This document shows positions 8,650 through 20,091 of a DNA stretch of 64,000 nt, piece by piece. The stretch is from Otis tarda (Eukaryota; Chordata; Aves; Otidiformes; Otididae). The position numbers and the translations under genes were made by a program. Positions within the stretch are counted from its first letter, which is position 1, and the number at the start of each line of letters is the position of its first letter. The notes under the pieces were generated by a model. The model did not search any database. It saw only the letters and a list, made by a program, of their open reading frames with translations, and had not been told where the DNA came from. Location of the stretch: contig CM048552.1 in NCBI GenBank assembly GCA_026413225.1, positions 145,837,053-145,901,052 of the forward strand. Reading direction: 5' to 3'.

Positions 8650-11097
8650 CTGGAAACACAGTGGTTTACAAAACGTGAAGAAATCAGTCCTGATTTTCAA
8701 TAGCCCTGTAGCAAAATTTACGAGCCAAAAGCTCCCACCCTGAGGCACCTGATGGGGATGGCATGAGCTGAAGATGGGTGGGGAGCGGAGGAATCCTCTC
8801 CACAGTACAATCCCCCTCTCGCCCCCAGAACAGGATGCAGCCTCCAGATTCAGAGAGTGGTGGTGGGAGGAGAAGCAAGTGATGGGAGCCCCATCTACCC
8901 ACCCACTCCTTATTTCCTCCTTCTTTGGGGGATACAGGCTTCTCTTGCGACTCAGTGTCTCCTCCATCTTGTGTGCCACTACACCATCACATTGAGAGGG
9001 AAGGGCCGAGCCTGGAAAGCTCGGGAGCAGGGAAGTTCCCCGTCGGCAGCCTGGGCCAGCAGGAATTTTTTTAGCCCCTGTCACCTCATATCGCTTGCTC
9101 ACACGGCCCCTCCTGAACACTCATTGTGATGAGAAGGCACAGTACCTGTGCTTTAATCATACAGGTGTTTGAAGTCCAGCGTGCTACAGAGTGCACGCAT
9201 CCTTTGTCTCTCTGTTCAAAAGGCAATGGGATTTTTGGTTGGCTTTCAGAAAAATGGGTTTTCAAAAATTGAGTAATATGACCTTCTCTGCTAAGAGCAT
9301 GCAAGGCAAAGATTTTGCTGTTGAAATAATGCTTCTGCGTTAATTCCTGTGCGTGATAATGGCAGATAATCACTGTAGTAATAAATGCGTCTGTTGTGCT
9401 TATTCATAAAATCCCAAAATGTCATCAGATGGTAGCTGCCAACTGGAAAAGAACATGGACTGTACTTGCCTTGCTGGTGAGTGTATTTAAACTGAGCATT
9501 TTTTACAGCTTACAAGTGTTTCTTTTTCCTTAAGAGCATTTCAAACACAAAACACATCATGAGTCTTTCAGGCAATCAGCACGGAACACTATTAACACTT
9601 GAAAATGCCTCATTGATTTTAATAATGTGTGACCTTTTCTCTAGTCCGTATCTCTGCTGCAAACCAAACCACATGGATGCAGAAGCACAAATAGTCCACC
9701 GGTGTCATCGGAAAGACTCCCTTGTCCTGAGCGAGCTTATTCAGGCCATAAAACATCCCTGGCTGGAGCTGGGTACACGCAGTAGCTCAGTTTGAGCTCT
9801 GAGAGTGAGCATTGGCAAGCCTGGGTCAATACAGCTTGACCCAAAACCTGTTCATTCCATGGCAAATCCATATGGGGCCCCATCAAAAGCTACAAGCTGT
9901 AGCTGTTTCCACATGCAGAAAATTGCCATATTATAAAGTTTTAAGTTATCAGCCTTTTTTTTTCCCCCTCTCATCACAAAAATCACCACAGGCTTTAAGT
10001 AGAAAGAGCGTAACAATCACAATATTGACAAAATGCTAAATCAATGCAAAATCAAGGCTTCTGCCTCTAAATAAATATTCTATGAGTGAATTCAGACTCA
10101 CCTGTCTTCAATCAGCCTTCTCTGAGGCAGGTGACTTGATGACTTTTATATATATATGTATGAAAAGGTACCCACCCTATGGGCTTTGGAATGTTAATTC
10201 CTACCTGGTGTGACGACACTTGTTTTAAAGTACAATAAGTGATATATATTAAGAGCTTAGAACTCTTACGATCCCTTTCATCCAAAGATTTGCACAAGCG
10301 GTGGTTAGTAAGACTCAGGACAACTCTGTGAAAGGAAATAAATACTGTTTTTCCTCCATCAATAAGCACATGGATGCACAATAAATGACTTGCAGAAAGC
10401 ATTGCAGTGAATCAGTGGCAGAGGCCAGGCAAAAATCAGATCTCTGTCTAGTGCTCTCCTTGCTTGAGATCTCAGATCAGTCTGGACACATTTCTGGAAG
10501 GTTTTTTTTTTATCTCATTTCCTCCATGATTTCAGATTGGCAAGCTTTTAATTGAGCATCATACTGTCATATGAATTCCAAAAAGGACAATTAGAATATC
10601 TCACTGCTTCACTGTTTGCAGCAAGCCTAATTCAGGAGGGTAACTTGAATACTTTGAGAACAGAGGCAGGGTTTGACTTTTCCCTTTTGATTTGGGGAGG
10701 CAGGATGTGCAGCTGAAATGAGGAGGAAGGGAACTGGTCTCTCAGCAGCTGGAGCCAGTGATGGCACCCAGAGGGTCTCTGAAAGACTGGCATCTTGTGG
10801 CCGAGACACTTTTCATCTATGTAAAACATCTGAGTAAGATGCAGATGAGCAAGGTTTTCTTCCAGTAGCTTTCTCTTCCTTATTGAATACATCACAAATC
10901 CATCTACTCCCATTGCTCTCTCTTTGGCTTGAGACATGGTGGGCAGGAAACACCGTTTTGGCCAGATACTAAATACTGAGTTAAAAAATGACTGACAGTT
11001 GTTAGTCTGTAAAGCAAAGGACATTATCCAGTGGGCCTTGTCACCTTAAAAATCAATAAACACAAACATCATAGACTTAGATCTTGAGTTAGTATGA
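8650..11097. other. Upstream flank of LYG, no gene seen
   Basis: The region 5' of LYG is not CpG-rich and shows no obvious TATA box at a fixed distance, so I do not place a promoter. Open frames near 8632-9129 and 10632-11024 occur on both strands and lack splice-bounded conserved content. Confidence 0.35.
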
Positions 11098-11163
11098 ATC
11101 ATAGAATCTTTAAGGTTGGAAAAGACCTCCAAGATCAAGTCCAACCCAACACCACCATGTCCA
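11098..11163 (-). mobile_element. CR1 LINE 3' end, short copy
   Basis: The plus strand reads ATCATAGAATCTTTAAGGTTGG and then AAAGACCTCCAAGATC, the reverse complement of a CR1 3' end with one tail repeat. It is 5'-truncated to roughly 65 bases. Confidence 0.75.
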
Positions 11164-14100
11164 AGAAGGAGGGAAACTTCACTGAAGAACCAAGCCCTGT
11201 TGTTACAGGAGGGTTGGGATATGAGGCAAGGTGGGTCTTAAGTATAAAACTTATTTATTTGGGTGAAACATGGAAATAATAGACATCTTCCCAAAGATGA
11301 CAACAAGTCAAGGCACTCATTCTTCATGTACAAACTGGCATCTTATTGTGGTGTCTCAGAGTAGACCTTCACTTCATTCCTTTACTATGGTTTAACATTT
11401 TAAATAGTAAAAGGTAACGTTTGACATGAGGTAAGGTAAGAATCTATGCGGTGTCTTGGAAATAACAGGTAGAAAACAGAGACATCACATGTACAATCTG
11501 GCTTTAATCCCTTCAAAAGGAAACAGTGACAGAAGAAATGCTGGAGGGGAGGAAAGCCAGAAGGAATGAGCTGGGAAAAGGTCAGAGTGCACAGCTTGAT
11601 GGCAACAAACCCAGTAGATACATTAATTTGCCTTCTGTAGAACAGGAGAATCTCTATTAGAAAGAGATAAGTTCTCTCAAATAGATGAAAATAATTTAGT
11701 ATTAACATGCAGTTACTTTTTATAAAAACAGTATTATGTTCGTGATAATAAACCAGTGTTCCTCTGTCACGGATCCTGCGTTCATGCTGATGACTCAGGA
11801 CCTTTTGTTTGCAAAGTATCCTCTGATCTTAGGTAAGATTTCTTTCCTAATGTGTTGACCAACTGCTGATGGCCTTGAGATATATATTTTTTTAATTTAA
11901 ATACTGTTTATCTTAGCTATGTTTTCTCTCTCATTTATTATCCATGCCATCACAGATTTTCTACATTTCACAGTACTGTCTCCTGAATTCTTAATGCCTG
12001 CTCTGCATTGCTCTTTATTTACTCATTGAATGGCAGATGATATGCTTTAAATACAATTATTTTTATCTATGCTGCTGTGTGCTTTTAGGTCCCTGGGGCA
12101 GATTCCTTGTATTCACATAATTTCCAGTATAAGGCCAAACATGAGGGTATTTTTTCAGCAGCATTATGAACGGGACTTTTTCTTTCTAAAAACTCTTAAT
12201 CCTCACCAAATTTGCCAGCTGCCTTTTAGAGTGAATGCCAAAAGCAGGCAGCCTCTATGGAAACAAGGCTGTGCTCATATACATTGAGTGGGGCAGGGCT
12301 CTAAACCGGTGCACTTGTCCAAGGCGCTGCCACATAATGGGACCTGCAGGATGTTAGAAAACTCCATCTCTGCTGAAAGCTCTTTGTGGGGCTGTAAACC
12401 CAGAGCGTGGAATTCGGGTGAGCCACTTCACGAGAGTGGGCTGCATCTGTCACTACTACAGCAACATTTTTCATTTTTAAGCTAGATTTAATTTGGAAAA
12501 TGATGTCAAGTATCCGTTGCCTCTGACAGCCTAGGACCTGACAGAGGGATGTACACAGCTGTGATATGATGCTGCTTTTGGTAGGCTGAAGAGGGGCTGA
12601 GTTAGAAGGCATTTTTGTGTGTATGACTAAAGCAGCCCTTTCTAAATGGCTGGACTTCATAAACAGATATCCAGGAACGAGCTGGACTGATGTCCCTGGA
12701 AAATGTTACCTTCTCTCATAACACTACTGTACCTCTTTTTTCATTTTTCTTTATTATTCTTGGCATTTTCTTTAGAAGCACAAGTTTTTGGATTCATATG
12801 ATATTGTGAGACACTCATTTAGAAGGACAGCAAGTTGCTAGCCCTCATTGCTGACAGCAGGAAAAATATATGAAAGCCACGGAAATACTATGTAATTGTT
12901 AAAGTAATATTAAAGAAAAAGGACACAAAAGTTATAATTAAAAAAATATAATTTTAAGCCCATTTTGCTGTTGTGTAATTTTTAAACACAAAGGATGCCA
13001 GGACATACACTCCTTCTGCTGGATTTTGGTCAGCACAGTGTGTGGTTGGGAGGGAAGGGGTGGAAGGTCAAGGAAAGAGGAGGATTTTGCTTATCAAATG
13101 GTATTCGCATCTTCTTAAGCTTAAGAAGCAGGAAAGCTTCCTAGCATTCACAGGGGCATTCTGGCAATAAGCTGCAGTTGGTGACCACAGGCACGGCTTC
13201 CCCATGGTCTTTTGCTGACACTGTTAGCTACACAGAGCAAAAGGGAGTACAGAGCGGCCAAAAAAACGCTACCCGAATAGCGTTTCCCACTTGTTTTGCA
13301 TAAGCTAGAAAGGAGCACACCTGAGATCTAAAGCACACCAAGATTCAGTATCACCAGTTCCTTCCTTCTTAGAGATTTCCACTTTATAATTTTTTTTTTT
13401 TTCCTCAGGCCAAGCAATCTACTGGGTGAGGTTTTTTTTTCATTCCACTTAATGAAGATGTGATCAAAATGGAGCATCACTTTGAAAAGCATTACGTATT
13501 GCACACGCTATTCTCCTTCAGGTCAAGGGTGATATCATCATGTTTCACTGGGTGGTGAGAATACTATCTAAAAGTACCTGGAACAATACCCATACCAATT
13601 ATTGTCTCTGCTATGAGTTTCAACTCTGCTTTCATAACATTGGCAGGCAGATGCATTTCTCAGGTTGTCCCTCTTGTCTGGAATGTAGTTATAGGTAACA
13701 CCAGGTATTCACAGACTTTACAACTGCTTTATAGGGAAGCTGCCCAGGACAGCTGATACACGTTGGAGGCCTACCACTAATTGGCCAGTTAAAGATGCAC
13801 CTGTAGCATCATCTCAAACAAACCCTCTAGAGTTGTCTTTCCCAACTTTTAAAGGGATACAGCCAGTTTCATAATTACATTTCCACAGATTTTCTTTTCT
13901 ACATCTACTATACCTATAAAAAATGGTAGCAAAGATGTTCTGACTTCTAAGACATGAGGCTTTCAGTTTTCACTGTGCTTAGAAGTGAACGGGTGCTGAG
14001 GGCCCCAGTCTCTTCCTTTATCTTGCCTTTCTGAAGAATGCAGGTGGACGTTGAAATGATATCCCGCTCTGCACAAAGCACCTCTCTAGCCATTATGTAA

Positions 14101-17100
14101 AACAACTAAGACCAGAAGTGTTTATGAGGGAGGAAAAAGTATTTTCTTTCTGCTCTCTAAAATGAGACTTTGAATTTTACTGCAGGAAAGGTGTTCCGCC
14201 AAAGAGGTCACTGGACCGGATCTTACAAGACCTCAGTTCACACCCCATCTTAGAGACAGGTCTATCACCATGTTATTAGAAGTCCAAGACAGGAGAGGGT
14301 TTATGCTCATAAAGTACGAACCAAGGCACTGTCATGCTCCAAAACTATGTTGCAAGTACTTGTCTGAGACATAATTTCACTCCTGTTTGAGTCTAAAGTG
14401 TCCCAGCCAGAGGAGCTTGGTCTTTACGTCCTGAAGTCTGGTTCTGGACTCAGTGTCCCAATGTCAAAATCTCTGGGTGAGTGGGAGTTTACAGTGCACA
14501 CTCATGCATTTGCTAACAAAAAGTGGCTGCGATGCCTACTTTGTTTAAACTAGCCACAGCAGAATCAAGACCAATCTCGAAGATCACCTCACAAAGGCAA
14601 AAACCTACAGTGACCTCCCTTTTCTGTAAATCACTTATGCCTCTCACCGTTCACTCTTCCGTCTGTCAAGATTGTGTTACTGTGCGGCAGAGAACACCAA
14701 AGCCACAAGTGAAGTCGGTGGGAAAACAAGAGAACAGCCCTCTAGCCCCCGTAGAGACACGGTTGCATCAGCTTCATGTTCTTGAGACTACGTTGGTGTT
14801 TCTTATTGAACAAGGAGCGGGGAAAGCAGAAATCAATATAATATTTTGTATTAAGTGTGGAAAATACACAAAGCATTGCGAACGGGGAGGAGAACTCCAT
14901 CTCCTCTCATGTCCATAAGCTACAATGTCACATTTTCTCTTGCTCTCTCTTTCCAGTCCCACAAGCCTGATACTGTGCTGTACAGAGCTTCAGAAGCGAG
15001 GGTGGAAAGCAATGCCACACTTGGGTAAAACATTTTGTAGTCGTTCACTTCGGCAGCTCTCAACAGCTTTCTGGATGACTTGGATCCTGCTCCAGGGCAC
15101 CACCCACTGGAGAGGAAACCGATGCACCTAATCCCAAATCTGGATTCCAGGAAGAGACTGAAATTAGATACTGGAGCATCTAATTAGTGATATTCCTCGG
15201 TCCTTCAGTAGAGCTAGTTTTGTTTTAGTTTCCCATGTACAAAATTAGTACAGGCCATTCATGACTCACAGGGATGTCAAACTAACATCCATTAATAATT
15301 AATTACTAACTTTACCCATTAATCATGATAACTATTAAGAGCATTTCTGTGTGCCTGGAATTCATGACACAAAGCACTGCCACCTGTCAACATTTTAGAA
15401 ACCAAACAGGAAACAGTTTCAGACTTTTTTTTCTAGGCCAGCGCACTAACAAAAGAATAATTAGCAAGGGAGAAGATCAGGAAACGAATTAATGTGGTTT
15501 TGTGCATTACAATGATCTGACTTTCATGCAATGCCATCTTGGGAAAAGCCAATAGTTACAGGAGATAGTATTGTTTGTGAAGCAGATCAAGTTAATTTAA
15601 AAATCCTTTTTATGAGAGTCACATGTTGAAATCATACCACCAGGCAGATGATGTCTGAACAGGTTGTGTTCAAAAAGACAAAGCATATCAGCACAGATTG
15701 AACACTGAGCTGACACAGCTACATGACTCCCGGATCAGTGCTGGTTTATTTTAGGCAGCTCAAGCTATGGCTGCAAGAGCTAATCCAAAAAACGTAGCCT
15801 TAGAATATGTAACTCATGGTATCTCTAAAAGCAAGTTTTCTTAACGACCCCCTTTCATCAACAAGCATCAAATATCTCTCATACGTGCACTTAAAATTAA
15901 TCCACCAAATCTGAATAAGATTTTTTTTTTGGTGATGCTCTGGTCTCTAATGTACTACTGCTAGCTTAAATTGATGAAGGAGGTATGGACATATGTTCCC
16001 TTTTGCAATGTATGATACAGAACGGTGCTCTCCAGGGGGATAGGTAACAAGGGGCATCTGCCAGACTGAAATGTCTTGGATCACCCCAATCACATCCGAC
16101 AGGCTTAAAACTGAAAGTTCCAAAGCATGATCCAAGAACAAAAGAGCAGAGTATCAATTTGAGCAATTACTTCAGAGCGGCAATTTGCTCAAATGTGGTG
16201 GAACCTACCTATCTATTTATCCTTTAAAGGGGGCTCAGAGGCAACATCCCCCTCAAAACAGTTCTAAAATATTCTGCTGTAACATCAAGTACCCTCTACT
16301 TCCGATTCCTAGAGAGGCTTTCCTTAAATTCTGGAACCCTCAATCTCAAACCATCACATACAGCTATTCTAAAGAGAGACAGATCAACCCACTACTGACA
16401 GAATTTCCCTTTGAAAAAGTGTAACACACAGCTATTGAGTATGTAATGAGTACAAAAGTCATATTATTTCCGCATCAGCTTGTGCTTGTGGGAGATATAC
16501 ACATATATTGATATATACATACATGCAAAATGACAGTATCCCTCACACTGGCTTGAGAATACTGGCTTTAGTCTTTCATGCAAGACAAAGGGCTCATTTT
16601 ATAAACCGTAGTGTTCAAAGTCCAAATAGTCCATAAAAATTTCTGTAGAAAAGTATTCCTTTTAGAATTTCTAGTAAAGAAACAGCACAAGGTGGATTAC
16701 TTGGAACAGAGGACTGGAAGGCATCAATTAATCTTGCAAGTTGGCCTCCCTCAAGGAGCCCTATTACACTTGCAGGCAATCCAACCTACTCATGGGGTCC
16801 AAGAGCAGCTGCTCAGTTGTTGCCTGCTCCAGAGTTTGTTTCTCATCTCATCTCTTTCAGGGACCAGACTTCTTCACACTTCTCAAATCCCAAAACTAAA
16901 CTCAGCACTTAACTTCTAGGTAGATTTCTTGACCAGACCATCACGAGCATAACATGGGATCAATCAGTGATCAAAGAGTGTCCAGTCAAGTTCAAATAAT
17001 CTAGCATGAAGAGCTGAACACCACAGATCTTGTTTGGCTGTTATTGTCTCCGTGCATTTCTTTAATGATTGCTTCACGCAAGCATCAAGCACAGACTTAA

Positions 17101-19369
17101 GCACTAATCATTACTTAAGTTACATGCTGCGTTAATGCGTAAGCCCCATAACTTAAAAAGCTATATGTCAAGGTTTCTCATCTCTTTATTGTATTCATGG
17201 CTAACATATGCCAGATCAGGTACCATTTTGTGATTAGTCTAGGCTCAGGAACCTTATTTAGTCATGTCCTTACATATAGAATTCATCTGCTGTATGCAAT
17301 TGGTCACATGCAACCTGCATCCTTTCTAGATATTGCATATCATCATCATCTTCTCATCTACCAGCTAAGTTGCCACAAGATGGCTGCTGACAAAGTTAAG
17401 CTTTGTGCTTTTCAAACCTGCACAGCTAACATTTCTTTGAGCTGGTGTTTTCTGTATTGTTTACTGCTCTAGTTTGCTGACCCGGGTCTTATTATCACGG
17501 AAACCTCATTATTTAGTCTAAACTGCAAAATTAATGAGCTCTACCATAGAAGAATAATTTTTTCTTTACTACTCAAACTATAAGAATTTTCCAGTTCTTA
17601 AAGAATTTTTAAGTTTTAGTAAAAATTTTTGGATTTGGATTGTCCATCTCGAAGTCATATCTAGATCAAGAATGGAGATCTTACCAGGAGGACTGTTCAA
17701 TTACAGTTTTAATCTTCATTCAAGACAGAAGATGCAAAAAGCAGACATTAAAGACTTGAAGCAGACAAACCTATGAAGTTTAAATTTATTTTGAAGTGAA
17801 GACCTATTAGTACAGTCTCAGCTTCCCCTTTTACTGAAATCACACATTCCTGCAAACTCCTGGTATCAGCACTGGAGTGCATGTGGCCATATTACAAGCC
17901 AGATGAAGGAAAAGGTCTAACTACAGATTAACCTAGAAAAAAAAAAATCAGCAACTAAAGTGACACAAAACCACAGCCTCTGACTAGGATTTGCATTGAG
18001 TTTGTAATGGGGCTACTCACACACGGAACCGAATAACCTCTAACAACACACCATGCTGGAATCCTGACAAGCCCATATGTGTTTCCACATAGCATGCAAC
18101 TACGTTGGACATGATTTTATATTTCCACAGCCTACTCAACGTAATTAGGACTTGGAGGTGAGTCCTGCTAAGGTATTCCCAAAAATGCTTTTGCAACATT
18201 GGTTTTCTAAATTAAATTTCACACAATCAGACAATTTTTAAAAAAAATTTAAAGGCACTTTCTAGCACATTTAAAGAGTTTGTGGATAAAAAAGGAGATC
18301 AACTTGAAGCAAGTCTATGCTTCTAGTAGCTTAACGGGCAGCTGTGTACATCTTAAACTGACTGCCTTCTCAAAGTGATGTCATATGCTACACAGAACTA
18401 AGTAGTTTGCTAGAAATCTAGAAAGATCATGTGCAACTTTCTGATTAACACCTTATTAAAAAAAATTACCCACAGTACCTAGATGACCTTATTTGAAAGG
18501 ATGCAAAAGTCAACATTAGAATTAAAATAATTTTATTTTAATGTACACGAACAGAAACAAAATATAATTGTTTAAACTTACAGAGATATTGCTGGGCTGG
18601 CCCAATCACAAGTGTTCTCCACTACAAGGCAGCAAGACTGACTAGACCACTTCACTGCTTTTTGGGCCAACTAGATTGAAAGTACCACCTCAAAAGGGTC
18701 CTTCAGCACACAGCAAGCTTTTTTTAAAAAACAAAAAAAAAAAACCAAAAAAACCCCAAAAAAAAAACCCCAAAAAAACCCCAAAAAAACCACACCTCAT
18801 CCACTTTTCACTTAGTTAGAAATATTACATTGTGTTCCAAGGAAGATCTCCCTTGAAAATTCTGTCCATTACTGAAGAACAGTACACAGTATGTGGCGCT
18901 ATATCTAAACTTAACGGATCAAGGTTCCTCCCAAATACTTTTCTCTATTCTACTCTCTTGTACAAAGCATCTGCTATAAAATCCACACATTCAAAACCAC
19001 AGAATTACACCAACCTGTGAACAAGGCTGTTTTCAATATGCTCGTTGCTATGTGCTATTACCTGCTGTATCGGCTTTAACATGCAGCATACAGACTGTAA
19101 AACGGCATTTCTCTTGACCATCTACCTCAGAATTCACAGAAGTTAGACTGTTTATACAACTTATAGTGCAATGTAGTTAAGTTATTCAACAGTATGATAT
19201 GGCACCATAAGATAAGCAATCATTTGATAAAATGCGCAATCCCTTTACTAATAATTTTGTGGTGCTTTACTGATAATATAAGTAATAGTAAATTTAAAAA
19301 GACAACTGCAAGAGGACTTGATAGGGAAAGTCTTTGTAAAAAGTGTCTATCATTTCCTTTAATAAAGAA
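11164..19369. other. AT-rich intergenic region between LYG and TXNDC9
   Basis: About 8 kb without a supportable gene. The largest open frame (131 codons at 14523-14918, plus strand) has no recognised domain, no splice context and ordinary base composition. It holds AT microsatellite patches (about 16496-16530), a cluster of TAAT/ATTA motifs at about 15160-15495 and an A/C-rich satellite at 18732-18791. Confidence 0.4.
18732..18791 (+). repeat. A/C-rich imperfect tandem array, CCCCAAAAAAA-type unit
   Basis: Runs of A (7 to 12) alternate with CC or CCCC at 18745-46, 18754-57, 18768-71, 18779-82 and 18790-91. On the minus strand this reads as spaced G tracts (GGGG-T7). It probably grew from an A-rich tract. 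Confidence 0.85.
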
Positions 19370-19695
19370 AATTAGACGAAACCTGGAACTGTCAGATTCA
19401 AGGAAAACAACAGGAAGTAGTTCTTCACACAACACAGGTAAAGTGTGGAATCCTTGCCATAGGATGTGGATGCTAGGATACTATGAGGATTTAAAGAGGT
19501 TTTTCTTTAAAAAGCAAATGCTCTCAGATACAGAGTTCCCCAAGCCACAGATGGCTTAAAGTATATTCTGGGGAAGCATTGCTATCTGCTCACCCTGTTT
19601 TTACTCTTTCCTGTGCATTTGCTTTTGGCCACTAACACTAGATGCTGGGCCAGAGGGACCTTTGGTCTGACTTGGTACAATTGCTTCTAACAGTT
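19370..19695 (+). mobile_element. Ancient CR1-type LINE relic
   Basis: Diverged copy of the old sauropsid CR1 group. Recognisable pieces in order: AGTTCTTCACACAACACA (about 19419), GTGGAATCCTTGCCATAGGA (about 19445), and GATGCTGGGCCAGAGGGACC followed by TTTGGTCTGACTTGGTAC near 19640-19680. The last corresponds to the 'tactgggctagatggacctttggtctgacccagtatgg' end known from turtle and crocodile CR1s. It is antisense to TXNDC9, just beyond its 3' end. Confidence 0.7.
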
Positions 19696-19774
19696 ACTTC
19701 AAAACACTTCATAAACTTATACTTAAGACAAAGTTCATCATTTGCCACGTTACTTAGAAGGACTCTGATTTTTT

Positions 19775-19780
19775 TTTAAT
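19775..19780 (-). terminator. Candidate TXNDC9 polyadenylation signal ATTAAA
   Basis: The plus strand reads TTTAAT, giving ATTAAA on the gene strand about 194 bases after the stop. It is the nearest common hexamer. Use of more distal AATAAA copies is possible. Confidence 0.45.
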
Positions 19781-19973
19781 TACAAATGACTTCCTAAAGA
19801 GGAAAAAAAAAAATATTTAAGCTTTTTTCTGCTATGACTCAGTTGTATAAAACTGTATAGAAAAATGAGCATTATGTGCAGATGTAATGAAAAGCAGTAA
19901 GCTTTATAAAAAACATTCTTAGAAATGTACCAAGCATAAACAAAAGATGATTTACAAATATTTAGCTGTTCTT

Positions 19974-20091
19974 CTAGTCATCATCAGAATCTGAATCATA
20001 TTTCTTTCCTCTAATGGTCTTCTTATCCAACTTCGTAAAGCTTGTTCCAAATTTCTTTTGACTTTGAAAAGGTGGATCCATCAAGTTTCCA
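19974..20091 (-). CDS. TXNDC9: TXNDC9 coding exon 4 and stop
   Basis: Completes codon 188 and encodes [16 protein letters not shown] to the acidic tail YDSDSDDD, then TAG. Acceptor GTTCCTCTAG. Confidence 0.97.

Noticed and set aside
10632-11024. 130-codon minus-strand ORF upstream of LYG
   Set aside because: No recognisable family, no flanking splice sites that would join it to LYG.
14523-14918. 131-codon plus-strand ORF in the intergenic region
   Set aside because: No domain, weak start context, no splice continuity and AT-average composition; consistent with chance.
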